Shown piece after piece: positions 18,808 to 28,653 of a DNA stretch of 64,000 bases. The stretch spans positions 2,745,501-2,809,500 of the forward strand of contig NZ_CP023396.1 in the NCBI RefSeq assembly GCF_008808095.1, written 5' to 3'. The DNA is from Pseudoalteromonas ruthenica (lineage in GTDB: Bacteria; Pseudomonadota; Gammaproteobacteria; Enterobacterales; Alteromonadaceae). Numbering within the stretch: position 1 is the first letter of the stretch; the number at the start of each line of letters is the position of its first letter. Both the position numbers and the translations under genes were made by a program. Below the pieces are notes generated by a model. It was not told the DNA's origin and did not search any database. It saw nothing but the letters and a program-made list of their open reading frames with translations.

Positions 18808-20284
18808 TGTCACTACTTTCGCTGCTGTCGATTTAGGCTCCAACAGCTTTCACTTGTTGCTAGCAAGAGAGGTTGATGGTCGTTTAGAGGTGTTACACAA
18901 AGAAAAGCAGCGCGTATATCTTGCCGCTGGCCTTGATAACAACGACTGCCTGAGTGATGAGGCCATAGAAAGAGCGGTCAGCGTTTTACGGCAATTTGCT
19001 CGCACTCTCATCGATTTTCCTGCCGCCAACGTTAAGGTGGTTGCGACCTATACCTTACGCCGGGCGCGCAATATCAAAAGCTTCATGCGCCGTGCTCGTT
19101 CGGTGTTTCCATTTCATATCGATGTTATTTCTGGTCAAGAGGAAGCACGCCTCATTTATCAAGGCGTCGCCCAACATGTACACCACGAGGGGCTGCGTTT
19201 GGTGATTGATATCGGTGGTGGTAGTACCGAGCTGGCCATCGGAGAGCATCACCAACACCTGCGTTTGAGCAGCAGAAACATGGGCTGCGTGAGCTATTCG
19301 CAACAGTTTTTTGCTGACGGGCGTATCTCAAAAAAGCGCTTTAAACGCGCGATTGTTAAAGCCGAGCAAGAGTTAGAGTCTATCGCGAATAGCTTCACCC
19401 AATTAGGTTGGCAACATGTACTGGCCACCTCAGGCACAGCCAAAATGCTCAGCGCCCTGTGCCATCAAGGTGACTTAACCCAGCCACTTACCCAATCAGC
19501 ATTGGCAACCTTGATTGAAGCGAGCTGCGACTCAGGCCATATAGAGCGATTGGAATTTGCCGAGCTCAGCGAAGAGCGCCGACCCACTTTTTGTGGTGGT
19601 CTAGCGATTCTTTACGCCGTGATGAGGTTTTTTGATATTGATGCATTCACCTACTGTGACTTTTCACTGCGCGAGGGCATTCTTTACGAGCTCACAGAGC
19701 TGCACGCGCATAAAGATATACGTGTTGCCACGATAGCCAATATCTCCACTCGATATGTGGTTGACAGTGAACATGCGGCCAATGTCAGTGCCACCTTGCA
19801 ATGGCTCTTTCCTCATATTGAGCAGCCTTGGCAGTTAACCCATGAGGATGATCTTCCCGTGCTTTTATGGGCAGCTCAGCTGCATGAGGTCGGCTTAAGC
19901 ATAAACTCATCTGGATTACATAAACACAGTGCCTACATTATTGCTAATAGCCAACTTCCGGGGTTTACCCAAGAGCAACAGCAGTTGCTTGCATGTCTAA
20001 TTCGCTTTTACAGAAAAAAAATTAAGCTCAAAGCGTTGCCTGAGTTTATTGCGCTTCCTTCACTAACGTTGAAGCGCATGATTGCCCTATTTCGCCTTGC
20101 TGTATTAATGAATCAAAAGCGCCAAGCCAAGCAAAAGCCTGACTATAAAATCAGCGCAGCGAGTCATGCGCTCACGTTGCAACTTGGCAAGCAGTGGCTG
20201 TCTGATAACACCTTGCTCGCTGCCGACCTTGAGGCCGAGCAGCAACAATGGAAAAAGCTAGGGCTAGATTTACACGTCTTTTAG
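18794..20284 (+). CDS. ppx: Exopolyphosphatase (Ppx/GppA family)
   Basis: The 496-residue Ppx/GppA phosphatase has sugar-kinase/actin-fold motifs: phosphate 1 loop AVDLGSNSFHLLLA near residue 11 and phosphate 2 loop VIDIGGGSTELAIG near residue 137, then a C-terminal HD-like helical domain. It removes terminal phosphates from polyphosphate. The start is a GTG inside the ppk 3' end. The order ppk-ppx is that of E. coli. Its 3' end overlaps the convergent downstream gene by 15 bases. Confidence 0.93.
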   Translation: MHTNDVTTFAAVDLGSNSFHLLLAREVDGRLEVLHKEKQRVYLAAGLDNNDCLSDEAIERAVSVLRQFARTLIDFPAANVKVVATYTLRRARNIKSFMRRARSVFPFHIDVISGQEEARLIYQGVAQHVHHEGLRLVIDIGGGSTELAIGEHHQHLRLSSRNMGCVSYSQQFFADGRISKKRFKRAIVKAEQELESIANSFTQLGWQHVLATSGTAKMLSALCHQGDLTQPLTQSALATLIEASCDSGHIERLEFAELSEERRPTFCGGLAILYAVMRFFDIDAFTYCDFSLREGILYELTELHAHKDIRVATIANISTRYVVDSEHAANVSATLQWLFPHIEQPWQLTHEDDLPVLLWAAQLHEVGLSINSSGLHKHSAYIIANSQLPGFTQEQQQLLACLIRFYRKKIKLKALPEFIALPSLTLKRMIALFRLAVLMNQKRQAKQKPDYKISAASHALTLQLGKQWLSDNTLLAADLEAEQQQWKKLGLDLHVF

Positions 20285-20725
20285 GCGATTAGCGCTTTGC
20301 ATCATTTGTTGTAGCGCATTTTGTTCAGTGAGCAGTATTTGCGAAAGCACGTCTTTACAATCTTCAATCTCTGCACGCTCGGTAAGGTACTGATATAGAT
20401 CGATAACCTGTTGATGTTTTTTGGCTAGGTAGTTTTGTACTTGCTGCTCATCATGGGCCATATCGGCACTTAATGATTCGAAGTCAATCAGCTCTGGATT
20501 TTCGGCAAAATACTCATAGCACCAAGTATTTAACGCATTAGAGCTGGTTAATATTTTAAAACTGGCAACGTCAGCAGCAAGCTTCCCCTCATACCCACTT
20601 AGATAATCTAATAGCATGGCACAGCGCTTATCGCTGCTTAAGCCGAGCTGTTCAAAATTGGCAGCAAGTCGGTTGTGAAATTCCACTGTCCAATCCAGTA
20701 CATGATTAATCTTTTTAACTTGCAT
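20270..20725 (-). CDS. Conserved helical protein, possible ferritin-like bundle
   Basis: This 151-residue cytoplasmic protein is made of long amphipathic helices, with E/H pairs (VEFHNRLAANFEQ, MAHDEQQVQNYLAKKHQQ, TERAEIEDCKDVL) that recall ferritin-like four-helix bundles, but I cannot place the metal ligands with certainty. The ATG at 20725 has a near-perfect AAAGGAGG upstream, ruling out the longer frame that begins at 20815. It is convergent with ppx. Function unknown. Confidence 0.65.
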   Translation of the reverse strand: MQVKKINHVLDWTVEFHNRLAANFEQLGLSSDKRCAMLLDYLSGYEGKLAADVASFKILTSSNALNTWCYEYFAENPELIDFESLSADMAHDEQQVQNYLAKKHQQVIDLYQYLTERAEIEDCKDVLSQILLTEQNALQQMMQSANRLKDV

Positions 20726-20771
20726 ATAGCCTCCTTTAAATAGTGTTTTATACACAGCAAATTTCATGCAC

Positions 20772-20800
20772 AAAAAAAGCCCGCTGTCACACGGGCTTCT
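20772..20800 (-). terminator. Terminator of the cus operon
   Basis: On the minus strand GCCCG, an 8-base loop, CGGGC and seven T. It ends transcripts arriving from the glutaredoxin-MauE gene and lies inside the leader of the next minus-strand gene. Confidence 0.85.
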
Positions 20801-20834
20801 TAATACATTGGGCATCCACTGTTAGGTAATTATT

Positions 20835-21557
20835 TCACCCTAGGGTGTAAAAGATCCAAAGACCCATTACCAACATGATGGCGTTTTCAGAAAAGCTGAC
20901 GGCCCCTAGAGGGACTGATTGATTACCACCAACACACGCACAGTTGAGGTCACGCTTATCGATATATACGGCTTTAAATACCGATATCCCGCCAATGAGA
21001 CCAGCAAAAGTCGCAATCACAGCCGTCGCCCATGGCCATAAGCCACTGAGCATCCCCAGTCCGGCGGCAAGCTCTAAAAACGGATAAATGTACCCATAAG
21101 CAGGGAGCTTCATGGTCAGTAGGTCATACTGTTTAAAGCCATTAACAAAACTGCCTATATCCATCAATTTTAACAGCGCCAATAAACACAGTGATGCGCC
21201 CATAAAACTCATCACTAAGGTCGATAATTGCCATCCCATATGCCCGGCGCTGAGCGCAAGAGCGATAGCAAAAGCGGTGCTAAATACTGCTATAACGGGC
21301 GTATAGCTTTGCTCATCGTCTTGTTCATCGCTCTGTACACCAAAGTGCTGCTGTAAATCATCGAAGCCGCCAATACGCTCACCATCCAAGATGATTTGCG
21401 GTGTAGTGCCAACATCGAAGCGAGATTTAAGTGCTTGCTCCTCTTCCTTATCGGCAAAAACATGATCTTCATAGTCAACATTCTGGCTATCAAGGAGCGC
21501 AATGGCCTTTTCACCAAATGGACAACTCGGTTTGCGATAAATATGATTATTACTCAT
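20835..21557 (-). CDS. Glutaredoxin-MauE/DoxX fusion membrane protein
   Basis: Residues 1-75 form a glutaredoxin domain with monothiol active site CPFG (Cys12) and the cis-Pro segment VGTTPQIILDG. Residues 88-240 carry four membrane helices like MauE/DoxX, ending with the NCACVGG...VPLGAVSFSEN pattern of MauE relatives. MauE-type proteins serve in periplasmic disulfide or redox maturation. The ATG at 21557 has AAGGAG. It overlaps the cusA end by 4 bases, so a redox or thiol role in copper handling is inferred. Confidence 0.85.
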   Translation of the reverse strand: MSNNHIYRKPSCPFGEKAIALLDSQNVDYEDHVFADKEEEQALKSRFDVGTTPQIILDGERIGGFDDLQQHFGVQSDEQDDEQSYTPVIAVFSTAFAIALALSAGHMGWQLSTLVMSFMGASLCLLALLKLMDIGSFVNGFKQYDLLTMKLPAYGYIYPFLELAAGLGMLSGLWPWATAVIATFAGLIGGISVFKAVYIDKRDLNCACVGGNQSVPLGAVSFSENAIMLVMGLWIFYTLG

Positions 21558-24500
21558 CTCGACTCCTTGTTTGTGTGTTTTACCCGCCATAAGAAATACA
21601 CAGCTGGGATAACGATCAGTGTCAGCAACAATGCACTTGCCATGCCACCGACCATAGGTGCGGCAATGCGGCTCATAACCTCACTGCCGGTACCGCTGCC
21701 ATAGAGTACGGGTAACAGCCCAATAATAATGGTCGCAACCGTCATCATTACAGGGCGCACTCGCAATCCAGCACCGGTTTTAATCGCTTGGCGTAACTGA
21801 GCCGGTGTTAATGGCCCATGCTGGAGCTTGGCCTCATCATAAGCTTGATTTAAATACACCAGCATAATCACGCCAATTTCTACGGCGACACCGGCAAGAG
21901 CGATAAAGCCCACACCCACAGCCACCGACAGGTTGAATTGCATCAGGTAAAGCAACCACACCCCACCGATAAGCGCCAATGGCACCGTGCCCATGATAAT
22001 GGCGACCTCAGCAAAACGGCGAAAGTTTAAAAACAACAAAATAGCGATAATAGCGAGGGTCAAGGGCACCACATAACTGAGCTTGGCTTTCGCCCGCTCC
22101 ATATATTCATACTGACCCGCAAAACGCAGTGAGTAGCCAGGAGGTAACTCCAAAGACTGCTGCAGATAGGCTTTAGCTTCACTAACATAGCTGCCCATAT
22201 CGACGTTATTGATATCGACAAACGTCCAGCCGTTAATGCGCGAGTTTTCGCTCTTGATCCCCGCAGGCCCCGAAGTGACGCGAATGTCGGCAACATCATC
22301 GAGCTGTAATTGCACGCCAGTAGGGGTAATAATGGGCAACCTCCCTAAACTTTGTGGCGAATCACGGTAGCTTTGCGGAAAGCGCAGGTTAATGGGGTAA
22401 CGCTGTTGCCCTTCGATAGTTTGCGTTAGGGTTTGCCCCCCTACCGCAGTGGCAATCATGCTTTGCACTTGCGCCATAGACAGCCCATAGCGGCCAAGCA
22501 GCGCGCGGTCAAAACGAATATCTAAATAGCGTCCTCCTGCCACCCGCTCAGAGTACACCGAGGCGGTGCCGGGAAAGTCTTTCAATAAACGCTCAATATC
22601 CTGACCAATTTCTTGAATTTTATTTAAATCTGGCCCCGCCACTTTGATCCCCACCGGAGTTTTAATACCGGTGGCGAGCATATCGATCCGGGTTTTTATC
22701 GGCATCACCCAAGCATTGGTTAACCCAGGAAATTTAACGAGGGCGTCTAACTCGTCCTTAAGCTTATCGATGGTCATGCCCTCACGCCACTGGCTCTTTG
22801 GCTTAAACTGAATAAAGGTTTCAATCATGGTCAATGGTGCAGGATCTGTGGCGGTATCAGCGCGGCCTATTTTACCGAATACCGATGCCACCTCTGGCAC
22901 GGTGCTGATCAATTTATCGGTTTGTTGCAGTAGTTCTCGCGCTTTACCGATTGATAACCCTGGATAAGTGGTGGGCATGTACATTAAGTCACCTTCATCC
23001 AAAGGCGGCATAAATTCGCTCCCCAGCTTACTCAGTGGGTAGTAGGTTGCCCCACCCACTGCCAGCACTAATAACAAAGCAATCTTAGGGAAACGCAATA
23101 CGCCACCGAGCAGCGGCCGATAAAGCGCAACCAATAGCCGGTTTAATGGGTTTTTATTCTCACTGACTACCTTGCCACGAATAAAGTAGCCCATAAGCAC
23201 AGGGACCACGGTAATAGCAAGGCCGGCAGCGGCCGCCATTGCATAGGTTTTGGTGAACGCCAGCGGCGCAAACAAGCGCCCCTCTTGGGCTTCAAGAATA
23301 AACACCGGCAAAAAGCTCACTGTGATAATAAGCAAGCTAAAAAATAGCGCCGGCCCCACTTCGGCCGCCGACTGCGCAACAATACGCCAGCGGTTATCCT
23401 TGTTTAGCGGCTCTCGCTCCATGTGTTTATGCATGTTTTCTATCATCACAATAGCGCCATCGGTCATTGCCCCAATGGCGATAGCAATCCCGCCCAACGA
23501 CATGATATTGGCGTTAATTCCCTGCATATACATGACGATGAATGCCACTAAGATACCCAGCGGTAAGGTGATCACCGCCACCAGCGAAGAGCGCAGGTGA
23601 AAAAGGAAGGCCGCGCACACCAATGCCACAATGATGAGCTCTTCAAGCAACTTATCAGCTAAGTTATCAATAGCGTTGCCGATGAGATTTGAGCGGTCGT
23701 ACACCGGGACAATTTCCACGCCGTCGGGCAGGCTGCCACGCAGTTCATCTAGGCGCGCCTTAACACCATCAATCGTACGCTGAGCATTCTCACCAAAGCG
23801 CATCACCACAATACCGCCAACAACCTCACCTTGACCGTTAAGTTCAGCTATACCCCGGCGCATTTGCGGCCCCAGCGTCACTCGCGCTACATCGCGCAGC
23901 AGCAAGGGCACACCATTGTTTTGAATCCCCAACGGCGTTTGCGCTAATGCGTCAGTAGATTGAATATAACCGGTCGCAGTGACCATATACTCGGCTTCGG
24001 CTTGTTCTATCACAGAGGCGCCAATCGCCTGGTTGTTATCTTTTACCGCCCGTGCCACCATCGCCACAGGAATGTCGTAGGCGCGTAATTTTTGCGGGTC
24101 GAGCTCAATTTGATACTGCTTTACCATGCCACCGACCGTGGCCACTTCGGACACCCCGTGCACCGCTTGCAGTTCGTACTTTAGCAACCAGTCCTGAATA
24201 CTGCGCAGTTCACTTAAATCATGGCTGCCTGTGGTGTCAGTGAGGGCATAAATGTACACCCACCCGACCCCGGTTGCATCGGGACCCAGACGCGGCTGAG
24301 CGCTGCTCGGTAAGTCTCCCTCTACTTGTGACAAATACTCTTGTACGCGTGAGCGGGCCCAGTACATATCGGTGTCATCATCAAAAATGATGTAGACGTA
24401 AGAATCGCCAAAGAACGAAAAACCGCGCACGGTTTTTGCCCCCGGCACTGACATCATGGCGCTGGTGAGTGGAAAGGTGACCTGATCTTGTACCACCTGA

Positions 24501-24673
24501 GGGGCTTGACCAGGGTAGCTGGTTTTGACAATCACCTGCACATCGGACAGATCTGGAATTGCATCAACCGGGGTATTCTTTAAGGTATATAAACCAGCCC
24601 CAGTGAGCATCAAGGTCATTAAAACCACTAGGGCTCGGTTTTTTATCGACCAATGAATAATTGCCGCGATCAT
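21554..24673 (-). CDS. cusA: CusA-type Cu(I)/Ag(I) efflux RND pump
   Basis: The 1039-residue inner-membrane heavy-metal efflux pump has 12 predicted membrane helices and two large periplasmic domains. The three Met ligands of E. coli CusA have counterparts in DLMYMPTT, LTMIETF and TRIDMLATG, which assigns monovalent copper/silver rather than zinc/cobalt. The transmembrane segment GGIAIAIGAMTDGAIVMIEN holds the conserved acidic proton relay. It overlaps cusB by 4 bases. No outer-membrane CusC is encoded nearby. Confidence 0.95.
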   Translation of the reverse strand: MIAAIIHWSIKNRALVVLMTLMLTGAGLYTLKNTPVDAIPDLSDVQVIVKTSYPGQAPQVVQDQVTFPLTSAMMSVPGAKTVRGFSFFGDSYVYIIFDDDTDMYWARSRVQEYLSQVEGDLPSSAQPRLGPDATGVGWVYIYALTDTTGSHDLSELRSIQDWLLKYELQAVHGVSEVATVGGMVKQYQIELDPQKLRAYDIPVAMVARAVKDNNQAIGASVIEQAEAEYMVTATGYIQSTDALAQTPLGIQNNGVPLLLRDVARVTLGPQMRRGIAELNGQGEVVGGIVVMRFGENAQRTIDGVKARLDELRGSLPDGVEIVPVYDRSNLIGNAIDNLADKLLEELIIVALVCAAFLFHLRSSLVAVITLPLGILVAFIVMYMQGINANIMSLGGIAIAIGAMTDGAIVMIENMHKHMEREPLNKDNRWRIVAQSAAEVGPALFFSLLIITVSFLPVFILEAQEGRLFAPLAFTKTYAMAAAAGLAITVVPVLMGYFIRGKVVSENKNPLNRLLVALYRPLLGGVLRFPKIALLLVLAVGGATYYPLSKLGSEFMPPLDEGDLMYMPTTYPGLSIGKARELLQQTDKLISTVPEVASVFGKIGRADTATDPAPLTMIETFIQFKPKSQWREGMTIDKLKDELDALVKFPGLTNAWVMPIKTRIDMLATGIKTPVGIKVAGPDLNKIQEIGQDIERLLKDFPGTASVYSERVAGGRYLDIRFDRALLGRYGLSMAQVQSMIATAVGGQTLTQTIEGQQRYPINLRFPQSYRDSPQSLGRLPIITPTGVQLQLDDVADIRVTSGPAGIKSENSRINGWTFVDINNVDMGSYVSEAKAYLQQSLELPPGYSLRFAGQYEYMERAKAKLSYVVPLTLAIIAILLFLNFRRFAEVAIIMGTVPLALIGGVWLLYLMQFNLSVAVGVGFIALAGVAVEIGVIMLVYLNQAYDEAKLQHGPLTPAQLRQAIKTGAGLRVRPVMMTVATIIIGLLPVLYGSGTGSEVMSRIAAPMVGGMASALLLTLIVIPAVYFLWRVKHTNKESR

Positions 24674-26127
24674 GATGCACCTTCCTGCTCGCTTAGGATC
24701 TCAATATCGGTGATCACAAATTGCCCTGCGCGTATCTCAAAACGAAAGCGGATTTGCATACCTTCACTGAGAAAATCAGTGGCCAGCCCGGCATCTAATT
24801 TGAAGTCCATAGTCGTCGCTTCGCGATTCCATTTTGCAATCGGACCTCGCGCGATACGCACGGTACGCTCAGCGTGATTAATGGCTTTTACTTCACCGTT
24901 CACCCTAGCATGGGCATAATCGCGTTTATCTAAGCGCGCCAGCTCAGCTTGTTTATTCGACTCGGAATCCAGTAAGAACTGACCCGAGGTCACTATTTCT
25001 TGGCCTGGCTCTAAGCCGGCGAGGATCTCAACCCATGAATCGGCCACGCGACCGGTGTGCACCGCTACCGATTTAAAGCGTCCATCGCCGAGAGCCAGCA
25101 CCACACGCTGTCCTTGCGCGGTATTAATTACCGCTTGCTGGGGCACACTCAAGGTCGGGGCGTTATTGCTGGCATCAATGACAACTTTGGCAAACATATT
25201 CGCCTTGAGCGCACCATTTGGATTGGCAAAGCGCAATCTCACTTGGGCTGTGCGCGTCGTCGTATCAAGGCTGGGGTAGACGTATTCAACGCTGCCACGC
25301 CAGCGCATTTGTGGTAAGTAATCCAGCGTCATCACCGCGTCTGCGCCTTCGTTTAAATACGGCAATTGACGCTCATGGACATCGACAATCACCCATACTT
25401 GGTCGGTTGCAGCGATATCCATTAATGAATTTTCGGGCTTAACGTAAAAGCCTTCGCGCACATTAAGCTGCTCAATCACACCATCTTGTCGCGCATAATA
25501 GGTGATGTTCTGCTGCACCTTGCGTGTTTCGGTGAGCTCCTCGATAAAGCTGGGGGCAATTTTAAACGCTTTCAGGCGAGCGACTGCGGCGCTGCGCAGC
25601 ACCTCGTCTTGGCTATTAAGGGCAAGAATAAATTCCTTTTGAGCGTTGACTAAATCAGGGCTATACAAAGTATATAAAGGCTGGCCCTGACTGACTTTCG
25701 CGCCTGCAGATTTAACATAAAGCTGTTCAACCCAACCCGCCACTCGCGGGTGCACATGAACCATGGCTTCTTCATCGTAGCGAATATTGCCAAACGATGT
25801 AATCGAGTTAACCAGTTGCCGCTTGGACACTTGCGCACTGCGAACACCGAGGTTGTTCTCAACACTGGCGCTAATGGCAATGACGCCCGGCTCATCTTCA
25901 GGCTCGTCATAGACCGGCACCAAATCCATCCCCATAGGAGATTTTCCCGGACCATCGCGGCGATAGCTGGAGTCCATTGGCGCGACCCAGTAGAGCGGCT
26001 GTTTCTCAGCGCTTTGTTGTTCTTCGGTTGATGATGCGGGTGCACCATCGTGACTTACTTGGGTCACACCCCAAGTAACTGCAGCCGCAATACCCATCGC
26101 GAGTGCATACTTCACTAATTGTTTCAT
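24670..26127 (-). CDS. cusB: CusB-type membrane fusion protein with C-terminal CusF domain
   Basis: The 485-residue periplasmic adaptor starts with a membrane anchor (6-22), then a heavy-metal-binding segment YWVAPMDSSYRRDGPGKSPMGMDLVPVY-like region, the barrel-sandwich and beta-barrel adaptor body, and after residue 405 a CusF-like OB domain (HARVNGEVKAINHAERTVRI...TMDFKL). In E. coli the metallochaperone CusF is a separate protein; fusion should deliver Cu(I) directly to the pump. Signal/anchor and order match CBA efflux systems. Confidence 0.93.
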   Translation of the reverse strand: MKQLVKYALAMGIAAAVTWGVTQVSHDGAPASSTEEQQSAEKQPLYWVAPMDSSYRRDGPGKSPMGMDLVPVYDEPEDEPGVIAISASVENNLGVRSAQVSKRQLVNSITSFGNIRYDEEAMVHVHPRVAGWVEQLYVKSAGAKVSQGQPLYTLYSPDLVNAQKEFILALNSQDEVLRSAAVARLKAFKIAPSFIEELTETRKVQQNITYYARQDGVIEQLNVREGFYVKPENSLMDIAATDQVWVIVDVHERQLPYLNEGADAVMTLDYLPQMRWRGSVEYVYPSLDTTTRTAQVRLRFANPNGALKANMFAKVVIDASNNAPTLSVPQQAVINTAQGQRVVLALGDGRFKSVAVHTGRVADSWVEILAGLEPGQEIVTSGQFLLDSESNKQAELARLDKRDYAHARVNGEVKAINHAERTVRIARGPIAKWNREATTMDFKLDAGLATDFLSEGMQIRFRFEIRAGQFVITDIEILSEQEGAS

Positions 26128-26192
26128 TTTGCTTACCTAGAAATAGAGATATCAACAGTATGTTGCTGTGCGCCGGACGCACTGGTGCTAGG

Positions 26193-26543
26193 TCAAGCGA
26201 TAATAGGGGGTCTAAATAGGCTGGTGGCGAGTCGCGTGGGGGCACGACTCGGTTGTAGATGTGACTTCGTCGCAACAACGGTACTTGCAACAACCATGCT
26301 GTTGGCTATGAAAGCTTGGGCATGACACAAACTATCTGGGCAGGTGCACTGCATATCCTGCTCGCAACAGTCATGTTGACTGGGCTGGCTATCGGCCATA
26401 ACCGCGTGATGTGCCATCATCGAACTCATAGCATCATTTTGCTGTTGCATATGAGTACACTGGCTTTGCACCGACGCACTCACCGGCGTGCTAGTTAAAA
26501 CTAGCAGCAATAAGGTGATGATGTAATGCGTCACTTTCGCCAT
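26193..26543 (-). CDS. Small secreted Met/His/Cys-rich protein of the cus operon
   Basis: This 116-residue protein has a signal peptide (about 1-23, cut near SASVQS) and a middle region dense in metal-ligand residues: CTHMQQQND, MSSMMAHHAVM, HDCCEQDMQCTCPDSLCH. It is encoded first in the cus operon, 65 bases before cusB. A periplasmic copper-binding role is inferred from composition and position. I know no firm family name. Confidence 0.7.
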   Translation of the reverse strand: MAKVTHYIITLLLLVLTSTPVSASVQSQCTHMQQQNDAMSSMMAHHAVMADSQPSQHDCCEQDMQCTCPDSLCHAQAFIANSMVVASTVVATKSHLQPSRAPTRLATSLFRPPIIA

Positions 26544-26566
26544 AGTGAATGAAAGCCTTGGTTAGG

Positions 26567-27193
26567 TTATTTGCTATGTGTTTGCAGCTCGCGCCGCATC
26601 TCTTGGTTAATCAGTATACTTGATATAATCGACATCAGGCAATACGCGAAAAACAACCAAAAACCAATGTGCAGTTGCGCGTTCATATCCACAAGCTGCC
26701 CAAAGTGGTCATCAGCATTACCTCCCAGATAGGTAATAATTAGCGCTAAAACAAAGACATCGGCCATACTCCACTTACTTAGCAGAGCACTTAGCCAATG
26801 TAGCTTTAAACGCCATTGCCGTGTGTTTATCAGCATTGCTAATAATTGTAAGCAGGTTTTAAACAGCGGTATAAGCAGTGAAAATGCTCCCACTAATACT
26901 GCGACCAGCACGTTGTCATGGTGATAGAGTTCACTCACCGTCCCCCAAATACTGCGCGTTTTGCCGTAAGCGTCTATTTGCCCCTCGAGCTTATCTAGTC
27001 CCAGCATTTGTGACAGCATACTGAGCATGCGCCGACTCTGCGAGTCGGATTCAGCTACCAAGGCATCCACTGCGGTGTTGGCTAGTTGTGACTTTTCAAT
27101 TTTTGCCTCGATAGTCAACGCCGGCTGAGTAACCGCCACCGCAAGAAGCGCCAAGGACCCAAGCAAAAACAATACGATAACAATGCGACCCAC
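26567..27193 (-). CDS. PqiA-like membrane protein
   Basis: The 208-residue inner-membrane protein has an N-terminal helix, a periplasmic loop (25-90) and three further helices. KWSMADVFVLALIITYL is the signature of the paraquat-inducible protein A family, whose members pair with MCE proteins in lipid transport. It is a single PqiA half without the usual zinc ribbon and with no MCE partner nearby. It follows the EAL-HDOD gene by 44 bases on the same strand and may be cotranscribed. Confidence 0.8.
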   Translation of the reverse strand: MGRIVIVLFLLGSLALLAVAVTQPALTIEAKIEKSQLANTAVDALVAESDSQSRRMLSMLSQMLGLDKLEGQIDAYGKTRSIWGTVSELYHHDNVLVAVLVGAFSLLIPLFKTCLQLLAMLINTRQWRLKLHWLSALLSKWSMADVFVLALIITYLGGNADDHFGQLVDMNAQLHIGFWLFFAYCLMSIISSILINQEMRRELQTHSK

Positions 27194-27237
27194 AAACGCG
27201 CTCCAAATTTATAACTCAAGATCAGCATGCTGTGTCG

Positions 27238-28500
27238 CTAGTCGCTAAGCAATTCCATGGTTTTATCGCAGTAAATTCGCGATTGTGACAGCGCTGCATA
27301 CAATACCTGCGGTTCACTGGCTGGGCGAATGGTTTGCAAAATTTCCTCGGCGAGTGGCCACTGACATTGTTCGCATGCGTACGCCAAGTTAAGAGCTTGG
27401 CCCAGCATTCCTTGGGCATTAAGCAAGGCACCGCTGAGCGCCCCATCAAGGGAGAATTCCTTGGCCAAGTTTTCCAGCGACACATCCAACACGGCATCAA
27501 GTACAGATAACAGCCCAAGAAGATAACCCTGCTCTACCATCGCCTTGCCTGCTGGCGACACTAATTCGGCAATAAGCTGGGCACGCATTAACCCGAGCTT
27601 AGTCAGCTCTGCGGGTTTTTGGGCGCCTAGTTCTCCCAGTGCGAGAACACGAATAAAGCGACGAATACTTTGCTCACCAAGGTAAGTCACTGCCTGTTGT
27701 AGGGAGCTGATATTGGCGCGCGTACCACTGAGGCCATTAGCCATTCTTAATATCCGCGCGGTCAACGAAACGTCGACACTAATGCGTTTGGCGATTTCTT
27801 TGAAATCAATTTCGGCACTCATGGTTAACTGCAGTAATTCAATAATCACACGCTTGGCAGGACTAATATTTTTAAATTCCAGCATCGCGGGTTTGGCAAA
27901 AAAATACCCCTGTAACAGATCGGCTCCGGCCCCCACCACAGCTTTTGCCTGCTCAGGGGTCTCAATGCGCTCAACAATAATTTGTGCTTGTGGATACACC
28001 ATGCGCAATTTTTTTATCAGCATCACTGTACTGATAAGTTTTGGCTCCATTTCAATTTTAATGTAATCCACCAGCTCTAACAGTGGCTGCCACTTGGGAT
28101 CTTGATCATAATCATCCAGTGCAAATCGGTATCCTTTTTTCTTTAAGGCACTGACGACATGAACAAGTTCAGAGACACCTCGGCTGCGCTCAACAATCTC
28201 AATTACCGTGTTATCTTTAGGAAGTAGCTGGGGGATTTGCTCAAGTAATGCGTCTGTGGCCAAATTTAAAAAAGCAGGTAAGCCGGCACTGACTTTTTCA
28301 AGCCCTTGCAACAAAATAAGGTCGAAAAACATGCGACCCGTGGCTTTTGAGTCTCCCATTCCTTGAGGAAAGCAATTTTGTGGCGAATCCCGATAGAGAA
28401 GTTCATAAGCAACTAATTCGCCGGTGCTTGAGAAAAGCGCTTGCCGGGCGACATATTGCGCCTCCAGCTGTGAAGGGGTCTGGGAGTCTGATTGTTGCAT
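27238..28500 (-). CDS. EAL-HDOD signalling protein (degenerate EAL)
   Basis: The 420-residue protein is built like YuxH: an EAL-like domain (about 15-215) followed by HDOD (about 215-400). The EAL signature is replaced by YELLYR, and the metal ligands of FALDDYD and the catalytic loops are only partly kept, so phosphodiesterase activity is unlikely. Such proteins act as c-di-GMP effectors or adaptor proteins in motility and biofilm control. It is divergent from the solute-binding protein gene. Confidence 0.88.
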   Translation of the reverse strand: MQQSDSQTPSQLEAQYVARQALFSSTGELVAYELLYRDSPQNCFPQGMGDSKATGRMFFDLILLQGLEKVSAGLPAFLNLATDALLEQIPQLLPKDNTVIEIVERSRGVSELVHVVSALKKKGYRFALDDYDQDPKWQPLLELVDYIKIEMEPKLISTVMLIKKLRMVYPQAQIIVERIETPEQAKAVVGAGADLLQGYFFAKPAMLEFKNISPAKRVIIELLQLTMSAEIDFKEIAKRISVDVSLTARILRMANGLSGTRANISSLQQAVTYLGEQSIRRFIRVLALGELGAQKPAELTKLGLMRAQLIAELVSPAGKAMVEQGYLLGLLSVLDAVLDVSLENLAKEFSLDGALSGALLNAQGMLGQALNLAYACEQCQWPLAEEILQTIRPASEPQVLYAALSQSRIYCDKTMELLSD

Positions 28501-28653
28501 TTACCACCTGTCGCTAAACTCTTCGCTCTATTACTGATATAACGCTTAATCGGTGAGTTGTCACTGTAAAGTTTCACTTTCTTCTTTTCACACCTGCGCA
28601 ATAGTTGAATTACCACTATGCTAGTTAGTAAATAGCTTAATTTCTTAAAACGA

